From Linderina pennispora (Eukaryota > Kickxellomycota > Kickxellomycetes > Kickxellales > Kickxellaceae): a stretch of DNA of 64,000 nt. Both the position numbers and the translations under genes were made by a program. Below the pieces are notes generated by a model. It worked only from the letters and a program-made list of their open reading frames with translations. It had not been told where the DNA came from and did no database searches. The stretch covers positions 496,001 to 560,000 of the forward strand of contig NW_024468262.1 of NCBI RefSeq assembly GCF_002104995.1, in the 5' to 3' direction. Positions 57,795 to 64,000 of the stretch are shown one piece after another (the first letter of the stretch is position 1; each line of letters opens with the position of its first letter).

Positions 57795-58332
57795 ATGGTA
57801 ACCACCGAGCACTAACATGTATGTGCTTCAGAACTTCCGAGCACTAATGCTAAATAAACATATCGTATGGCCATCTGTGTAGAGCAGCAGCTTCACCCAA
57901 GGGCAGATTGATGAGCTGCGCGAAAAGTTTGGTCAATTTGACGCAGACAAAGGCGGCTCTGTCGCCGTCGAGGAGCTGGGTGCCGTGTATGAGGCACTTG
58001 GCTGCCAGTTTACCAAGGCTGAGATTCAGGAGCATGTGGGCATGGTTGGCCAGGACGACAATGGCACCCTCACCTTCGAGCAGTTTCTCCAGTTTATGGC
58101 TCATAAGTATGCTGAAGACAAAGGCGATGATACCAAGCTTCGCGAGGCATTCAACAAGTATGACAAGAATGGTGACGGTGCGATCTCTGCAGAGGAACTG
58201 CGCAGCGCTATGCTTTCACTGGGAGAGGATGTGACTGAAGAGGAGGCTAACAAGATGATCGAGGAGGCTGACATTGATGGTGATGGCCATGTTAGCTTTG
58301 AGGAGTTTGCTATTATCATGAAGTCATCTTAA
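57795..58332 (+). CDS. calmodulin-like EF-hand protein with two degenerate loops
   Basis: Exon 2 (57883-58332) starts SSSFTQGQIDELREKFGQFD and encodes four EF hands. Hands 3 (DKNGDGAISAEE) and 4 (DIDGDGHVSFEE) have full calcium-binding loops; hand 1 (DADKGGSVAVEE) has a Gly at loop position 5; hand 2 (GQDDNGTLTFEQ) lacks the first Asp and ends in Gln, so it should not bind Ca2+ normally. A first exon of just an ATG (57795-57797) with a GTAACC donor and an 85-bp intron (57798-57882), containing a CTAAC branch-like site, gives MSSSFTQ in frame; this is my best guess. About 150 residues. The overall plan is calmodulin/troponin-C-like; canonical calmodulin would have four good loops, so this is a divergent paralogue. 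Wedged between two PIN-like genes. Confidence 0.75.
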
Positions 58333-58452
58333 AGGGTTGGCGCCTATATCCAGCCCTGCTCATAGCAGCTTTTGGCGACATGTGTAGACAACACGACCTT
58401 TATCCAAATTACCAATGGCTTCTCTACATCATAAATATATTGAAATGCCACT

Positions 58453-59950
58453 TTACAGCAACGACGTGAGCCACAGAAACACGGAGACCTCGACAGAAAG
58501 AACAAATATGCCCATGATATAGCAGTACGTCAGGATGCGTGCTGACTCGTTCTCATATAGCCCCATCTTTTGAGACATTGTCAGCAGATTCACGGCGGGC
58601 GGAGTAGCTGAAACCAGCGCCAGCGTCAGAAACAGCACCGGGTCCTGTTGCAGCAGTGGCATCAACATAGGAAACAGCATGTGTACTATAAACAGCGACA
58701 AACACATCAATGTCGGCACCACCAGGAACCGGCCCATCATCACAAGCATGATGCCATGTTCCTGTGTACGCTTCGAGACATCTGTTGAACTGCTGGTCTC
58801 AAATTCAGCGTCCCGGTCCTCCATGACATACAACTGCCCACCCAATGCCAACAATGTTAGCGGAATACATGCCTCGCCACACGTATCAATGGCCTTCCAT
58901 AGAGTGAATGCGTAGGTTCCTTCGGCAAGAAGCATGTCCTGCACCGCCGGAACCAGTACGACGAGCACTGCAGTGATTACTGCAACTAGCGGCGGTGTCA
59001 TGCAGGGCTGGATCCTTGCCCAGATACGCACGCACGCATTTGCTGCTGTCGCTACCACGCCATGGGCTGGTCGCAATGACAGCATTCCGACCTCCAACTG
59101 CTCATCCGAGTAGTCCGACAGAGAACTCTGCTCCGACTCCCGACCAGGTGACGCTCTCATTGGTATTGGGGACAGGGTCCCTGGCATCTCCTCCATTGGG
59201 CCATGCTGCTCCGGCAACATCAGTGCAACGCCTACGCTCCACCGCAGCAGGTTGTTGATGATGCTGACCAACATCCCATATGCAATGCAGCGGTTAGCTA
59301 ATTCCTCTGGTGTGTCATCATCATCACGCAATAGGTATTCAGCGGTAGGGCTGGCAGCAATGGTCTGCACAATTGGAACCATTATCGTGTTCACATTCGA
59401 GAAGAACACTGCAATGCCGCACAGCCGTTTATACCCGTCTGGAAGCTTTATTCTCCGCCCGGCATACTGAACCCAGAGGTACCCGGCATACCCAAGGAGA
59501 CCATAAAGAACAGGAACGAGCCAGAGCCGGAACAGCGTGTCGCGATCCAATGACCCGGATATCTTTGAGAACATGAGCGCCGGCGTCAACAAAGAGATGT
59601 TGATCCGGGCCAAGATCTACACAGAAAAGATCGGTCGGAGACGGTTCAGAAAAATAGCTCGCAAAAATTTTCAGCATGCAACAATCCTCTGTTGCAGGAG
59701 AAACGGCTGCTATTGACATACCTTGAGGTCGGGTTTTCGCAGCTTTAGCATGTACCCCGTGGATCCAATGACCAGAACCTTGGCCAACGCCTACGTGGTA
59801 ATGTGTAATCGAGGGGTTGTAATCGACGGTTCAGTGCTCAGTCGTGGGACAGGCAAGAGTGAAGCGTCCTGAGCAAAACGCAGATTTATTTTTAGATTTT
59901 TGTGTCTACGATACCTGTGTCGAAACAATAGCATACTCAACAAAGGACAT
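58453..59950 (-). CDS. PIN-like / auxin-efflux-carrier family transporter (copy 2)
   Basis: Exons: 59950-59915 (MSFVEYAIVSTQ), 59790-59722 (ALAKVLVIGSTGYMLKLRK to PDLK) and 59616-58453. Introns are 59791-59914 and 59617-59721. 422 residues, a close paralogue of copy 1: the same RINISLLTPALMFSKIS, GIAVFFSNVNTIMVPIVQTI, and C-terminal LTLALVSATPPAVNLLTMSQ. Exons 1 and 2 have exactly the same lengths (36 and 69 nt) and phase 0 as in copy 1, so the pair arose by tandem duplication. The central loop and the hydrophilic region (LPEQHGPMEEMPGTLSPIPM) have diverged. Frame intact, which rules out decay. Confidence 0.88.
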
Positions 59951-60331
59951 GGTGTATCGCTATAGCCGCAGCTCGCAAGATAGCTAATTGGTAGACTATG
60001 TATACATAAAGCAGTGCTGAAGAGCAACGACAAAGTATAGAGAATGAGGAATTGGACTCGAAAAAGAAAAGTAGAAATGTCTGCGCTGGGTGGACAAATA
60101 CAAATAGGTGCTTGTGCGAAAATTAAGCGCTCGCAACTATTCTACCCCTGTTCATTTCGTCTTGGCACGCAGTAATGGTGAAACTATCTCAACATTTCCC
60201 GCACAAACCGAGCCAACCACAAAAGGCAATGCGATTTCTGTCTTAGCAAGCGATTGGCGCCAAATCCCTCGCGTTGTGACCTTGCTAAACACGCGTTTCA
60301 AACTGTCGGTAGTATGCTGGTTTATTAGGTG
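59951..60331. other. intergenic between PIN-like copies 2 and 3
   Basis: About 380 bp with no coding signal; promoter of copy 2. Confidence 0.35.
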
Positions 60332-61603
60332 CTAGAAGATCGTACTGGTTAGCCACAGGAACACTGAGATTTCAGCGGCCATAGCCACCACGCCAACGAC
60401 ATACGAGTGGAACAGCAACTGCGCCGACTCATCCTCATACATGCCAATGTTCTGGGCAATGGTGAGGAGACTGACGGCCGGGGGTGTAACCGAGGTAATT
60501 GCGATGGTCAAGAACAGGATCGGGTCACTGGATATCAGCGGGAAGTACCCTGCAGCCAGCTTGATAGCCAGAAGCATTGCCAGGCACGTAATCGGTGGAA
60601 CTATCACATACCGACCCAGAATCACAAGCAGTGTTCCCTGCGACTGCTTGCGCGGAGTTACGACTTCTAGGTCAATATCGCCGGGTTCCTCGCCGCTCTC
60701 GATCGAAGCAGTGCTACCGCCAATTGGAGCAAGTGGCTGTTGGGAGCGAGTCAGCGCCAGCTGTCCGCCCAAAGCAACCATAGTCATCGGAATGCACGCA
60801 ATGCTGCACAGGTTGGTTGAGTACCAGAACGAGTACGCAAACGTGCCCTTGGTCAGCAGTGCGCGGTGCAGTGGCGGCACAAACAGCACAGCAATACCGA
60901 CCGCTGCACCCATCACTGGTGGCGAGTAGTATTTCTTCAGCGTTGTCCACAGGCTAGTGTCTGCAGCTGTCTGGGCCTTGGGAACCGGCGTGTTGACGCC
61001 TGACAACAGCAATGTGCGCTCGTCGCTGATCGACGACGACACATCAGCGTCTTCCCCAACAGAAGCTGCCGACCGGTGCTCTGTGGCCTTTGGTTTCAAA
61101 ATGCCCATGCCGACCGACCAGCGCAGAAGGTTACTTGCAACACACACCATCATCAGATACCCGACTCCACGCTTGATAATCTGCTCGGGCGTGTCGTCCT
61201 CGCTGCGCTTCAGGAACTTGGCCCCGGGGCTGTACACCAGACTCTCGATGATCGGGATGATGCTGTTGTTAACATTGGTGAAGTAAATTGCAATGCCGCA
61301 CACCTTGAGGAATCCGTCCGGCAGCCGCATCGCACGACCGCCCACCAGCTGCGTCCACCAGATTGCCGGGAACCCCGTCAGAACATAGAGAACCGGGATG
61401 AACCACAGCTCCAGGAATGTGTTGCGGTCGAGAGAGTCGGTGATTTTAGCAAACAGTAGGGCCGGCGTCAGCAGGTTGATGTTGATACTCGCCAGCGCCT
61501 TCAGATCAACCTTTTTCAGCCCCAGCACATACCCGATCACGGTAAGGATAAAGATCGGTGCCAGCGACTGCGTAGATACCAGGGCAAATTCGAGTGCGCC
61601 CAT
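60332..61603 (-). CDS. PIN-like / auxin-efflux-carrier family transporter (copy 3, intron-less)
   Basis: A 423-residue protein in one exon. The start MGALEFALVSTQSLAPIFIL lines up with the three spliced exons of copies 1 and 2 but without introns (the STQ and LK exon borders are simply continuous: STQSLAP, KVDLKALASI). It has SININLLTPALLFAKITDSL, then GIAIYFTNVNNSIIPIIESL, a Ser/Glu-rich hydrophilic loop, and LTIAITSVTPPAVSLLTIAQ near the end. It is much more divergent than copies 1 and 2 are from each other (TNVNNS for SNVNTI, SVTPPAVSLLTIAQ for SATPPAVNLLTMSQ), so it branched off earlier. Frame intact. Intron loss in copy 3 or gain in the ancestor of 1 and 2 cannot be decided here. Confidence 0.88.
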   Translation of the reverse strand: MGALEFALVSTQSLAPIFILTVIGYVLGLKKVDLKALASININLLTPALLFAKITDSLDRNTFLELWFIPVLYVLTGFPAIWWTQLVGGRAMRLPDGFLKVCGIAIYFTNVNNSIIPIIESLVYSPGAKFLKRSEDDTPEQIIKRGVGYLMMVCVASNLLRWSVGMGILKPKATEHRSAASVGEDADVSSSISDERTLLLSGVNTPVPKAQTAADTSLWTTLKKYYSPPVMGAAVGIAVLFVPPLHRALLTKGTFAYSFWYSTNLCSIACIPMTMVALGGQLALTRSQQPLAPIGGSTASIESGEEPGDIDLEVVTPRKQSQGTLLVILGRYVIVPPITCLAMLLAIKLAAGYFPLISSDPILFLTIAITSVTPPAVSLLTIAQNIGMYEDESAQLLFHSYVVGVVAMAAEISVFLWLTSTIF

Positions 61604-62002
61604 CTTGGCTGTAGAAATAAAAGATGGTGGGTCGGTGGGTCGGTGAAAAATGAAATACTGCAAATAGGAGGAAAGAAGAGCTTGGCGCCCCGGATTGGAC
61701 TCTGGGGCAGGGAAGGTTTTATGGTAGGAGGGCCTTTGGATCCAGGTGGCGGGAGTGGCAGCTGATGTGGGGGAGTGAAAGCGAGTGCATATCGCTGCTG
61801 CTCGCTGCCCACCGACAGGCCGTCAATTGGCCATGGTTCGCCATTCGCTGCACCTAATTCGCTATGCAATGCACGAAAACTCAGGAACTTCTTCTTAGTA
61901 CATCCTGCCTTGCTGACAATCCCTCCGGGTCGATCTGGCGCGCATGTCAGCAGTGTACAAGATACATCCCTCACAGCATTCTGGTACAGGCCCGACATGT
62001 AT
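61604..62002. other. intergenic
   Basis: About 400 bp between the PIN-like copy 3 start and the DSC3 stop. No coding signal. Confidence 0.35.
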
Positions 62003-62699
62003 TCAGCTGTACAGCCAGTGCACGATGCCAAACGAAAAGTTGAAGATTATCCCGCACAGCAGGCCCATCTGGTGCTGCCGGCTGAACACGTTGCTGTTCT
62101 TGAGCCACGGCAGCACCAGCACTCCGCCAAAGTAGCCCATCAGTAGCCCACCTAGCATGTGGTACATCGATCCGAATGCAGGTGTTTCTTGCGGCGCATC
62201 CTGGGCCGTGCTATCCATCCACGAGTCCTCAATCGCACGTGCGTTCTCGGTGTCATCCATGTTTGTGCCGTTGGCTCTGTGAAACTGCACGCGCAGATTC
62301 TCAATGTCTTCGTCGCTGAAGCCGGCGTCCCGCAGCCGGCCAAACCCGCGCACTGGGTCGGCCGCACCATCCATTACAGCCTCATCGCTGCCCTGCGGTG
62401 GGCTGGGTTCTGGGGCAATGTCTGTGGCCAAGCAGTGTACGAAATGCGGCACTGCATCCTCTGACCCGTCGTTGGCGGTGATGTTGTAGTGTCGCAGTGT
62501 CAGCTGGTCTTGCAGGACGCGTCCAGCGCAAATCAGGCGCAGGTATTTGCCCGCAAGTTCGTCGGCCCGCTGCTGGCATATCTGCTCTTTGAGCGCGCTG
62601 ATTGTGGTGTTCTCGGGCAAGCTGATGTGTAAATCGCCTGATCCGCTGGAGAAGCGTATTACGACGGTGCACTGTCGACTCTGCTCCAATGCCGGACAT
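62003..62699 (-). CDS. Dsc3-like subunit of the DSC E3 ubiquitin ligase (UBL plus membrane segments)
   Basis: The start MSGIGAES leads into a ubiquitin-like domain (CTVVIRFSSGSGDLHISLPE, ISALKEQICQQRADELAGKY, LRLICAGRVLQDQLTL), then a linker with an acidic stretch (GFSDEDIENLRVQFHRANGT), and two C-terminal membrane helices (MYHMLGGLLMGYFGGVLVLP and QMGLLCGIIFNFSFGIVHWL). This is the layout of Dsc3 (DUF2407), a subunit of the Golgi/endosome DSC complex that in fission yeast and Aspergillus works in SREBP activation. One extra base near 62675, in a CGACA context, separates the ATG from the UBL; without it the frame joins. About 230 residues. A generic UBL-TM protein is the alternative. Confidence 0.7.
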
Positions 62700-63022
62700 G
62701 AGTGTAGCTGGGTGGTATGAAACAGGGGCAGAATGGAAACTACATTTATGTGGATCCAGAAGATGCGCCCTTGATTTGCCACTTTTTGTGTCTGTCTGTA
62801 CGGGACGGTATATTTTAGGGTCCACACGTGAGCACGTAATGTACACTCGTGCATCACAAATCGACCGACATGTTGCTTTGCAACAAGGCACAGGCCATTT
62901 GTGTACATAATGCATGGCATACGGCAGCAGCTGATAGCGGGAGATTGGAGTTTAATGAAAATAAGGAGAAACACCGTCTGCTGCGGAATTTCACAAAGTA
63001 AGCCAGACGCAATCAAGCCGAT
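62700..63022. other. intergenic
   Basis: About 320 bp between DSC3-like and phosphate carrier genes; no coding signal. Confidence 0.35.
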
Positions 63023-63926
63023 TTACTCGTCCTTCTTGGGGGCAGCGGCGCCACCGGTGGTGGGCAGACCAGTCTGGACCTTGAACGAGTCATAGATGAA
63101 CCACTGGAGGGCAGTGAGGGTACCGATCATGAAGATACGCGGGCCGAGACCAGCCCAGACGCCGGTGAAGCCCAGGTCCTTGAGGATGCGCATGGCGATG
63201 GCACCAGTGCTCTCACCCTCAGCCTTGGCAACGTTGTTGAGCTTCGACACCAGGGTGTCGGCGGGGTGCGACACGATGGCGCAGAAGATACCGGCGAAGT
63301 AGCCAGCGGCGGCGGTGACACCGAGCTGCTCAGGTCTTGCTGTACTGCTCCTTGGGCTTGCTGAGGAGGTTCTTGTAGATGAACTCGACGGTCTTCTCGA
63401 AGGTGGCGAACTTGACCATGGTGTACGGGATCTGGCGCATCCACAGAGGAGCGAGACCCTTGTAGAAGCCGTTGATGCCCTCAGCGGCGTGGATCTTGCG
63501 GACACCGCCCAGGAAGCTGGTGGCGAACGGAGTGGCCGAGGTCTGCATCTTGACCTTGAGGGCCTCCATCGGGCACAGCATGATGTCGGCGATGAACTCG
63601 GCCGAGGCGGACGCACCCAGGAACAGGAAGGTCTTGTACTTGGCAGCGTTCTCGGCGCCAACGACGTTAGCGTACAGGTACTTGAAGTACTCGTAGAAAC
63701 CGTACTTGCCCATGCCCTGCAGCGAGTAGCCGATCAGAGTCGGGGCACCGCCAAGGAACAGACCCTTGATACCGTTGGCAGCAGCGACCTTCTTGAAGCC
63801 GTCAAAGATACCGTTGTACATCGACTTGTTGACCTGCATGCGGCACTTGAGCATGTCGACCGGGGTCATCGTGTAGTGGGTCAGACCGCAGGCCAGGACA
63901 CCACCGGCGGCGCAGGTGTAGAAATA
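63023..63926 (-). CDS. MIR1: mitochondrial phosphate carrier (Mir1/PHC), 5' end beyond the window
   Basis: Three carrier modules with signatures TPVDMLKCRMQV, CPMEALKVKMQTS and SHPADTLVSKLN, plus GLTHYTMTP, GLAPLWMRQIPYTMVKFATF and IGTLTALQWFIYDSFKVQ, all typical of the mitochondrial phosphate carrier, which imports phosphate with H+ into the matrix for ATP synthesis. Signature 3 (HPADT) matches human PHC (HPADS). The 5' part begins at an acceptor (CCGATAG) at 63927; a GTGCGC donor near 63990 would give a first exon that continues past the right edge. One extra base near 63342 (CAAG|CCTGAG) breaks the frame between SK and PEQLGVT. Confidence 0.92.
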
Positions 63927-64000
63927 CTATCGGTAGAGATAAGGTGCATATCAGTAAGAGCGATCTTTCGTCCGATTTCCTCGTGCGCACTGGCTTCATG
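63927..64000 (-). other. probable intron 1 and exon 1 edge of the phosphate carrier
   Basis: The sequence from a GTGCGC-type donor (about 63990) to the TAG at 63927 would make an intron of about 64 bp. A methionine codon sits at the window edge (CATGAAGCCA on the minus strand), so the first exon may be only partly present. Confidence 0.4.

Noticed and set aside
1943-63926. Programmed +1 ribosomal frameshifting as the sole explanation of the frame breaks
   Set aside because: Several genes have many breaks, missing bases occur too, and break density is uneven between near-identical copies. Artefact is simpler until reads are checked; kept as a testable alternative in the findings.

Overview
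The window is nuclear DNA of a fungus. It has GC-rich coding sequence, short spliceosomal introns (about 75-280 bp) in a minority of genes, and genes on both strands. It carries fungal hallmarks: a Tea4/Bud14 polarity protein, a Dsc3 ubiquitin-ligase subunit, Ire1, Pim1/Lon and a Ski8 homologue. The early-diverging traits (intron-poor compact genes, a SelW/Rdx protein, a USP7-like MATH-USP protein, an AFG2-class tandem AAA protein, a SANT-bearing Zuotin) suggest a Zoopagomycota/Kickxellomycotina-type fungus. That placement is inference, not something the sequence proves.

Layout: 1-5.7 kb holds the 5' end of a gene leaving the window, SKI8 (+) and a RAD2/XPG nuclease (-). 5.7-9.8 kb is sparse, with an orphan C2H2 exon and a broken AFG2/SPATA5L1-class AAA ATPase. 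9.8-13.9 kb is an AT-richer island with relics, including the remains of an ABCC transporter. 13.9-17.4 kb carries a USP7-like protein whose catalytic triad is gone, a small secreted Cys-rich protein and a SelW-like Rdx protein. 17.4-25.4 kb is a divergent pair, an RA-PH adaptor (-) and a Tea4/Bud14 SH3 protein (+). 25.5-40.4 kb is housekeeping: mitochondrial Lon, an S28 peptidase, the Pol III factor BRF1, uL14m, PP2A catalytic subunit, Zuotin and uS4m. 40.5-47.3 kb is a tandem array of three long-chain acyl-CoA synthetases. 48.7-55.3 kb has eL34, a Yip1-family protein and IRE1. 55.8-61.6 kb has three PIN-like (auxin-efflux-carrier family) transporters with a calmodulin-like gene between the first two. 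62-64 kb has DSC3 and a mitochondrial phosphate carrier that reaches the right edge.

The most striking property is not one gene. Conserved genes are broken by single-base frame changes, about 55 of them by my count, and about ten times more often by an extra base than by a missing one. Removing one base restores the expected family sequence each time (PP2A, Lon, Brf1, Ire1, acyl-CoA synthetases and others). Some genes (SKI8, first acyl-CoA synthetase, all three PIN-like genes, ribosomal proteins) have none. Uncorrected long-read consensus error is the simplest explanation. Programmed +1 frameshifting or local gene decay are testable alternatives. Coordinates of broken genes below span the whole reconstructed gene, so they do not translate as a single frame.
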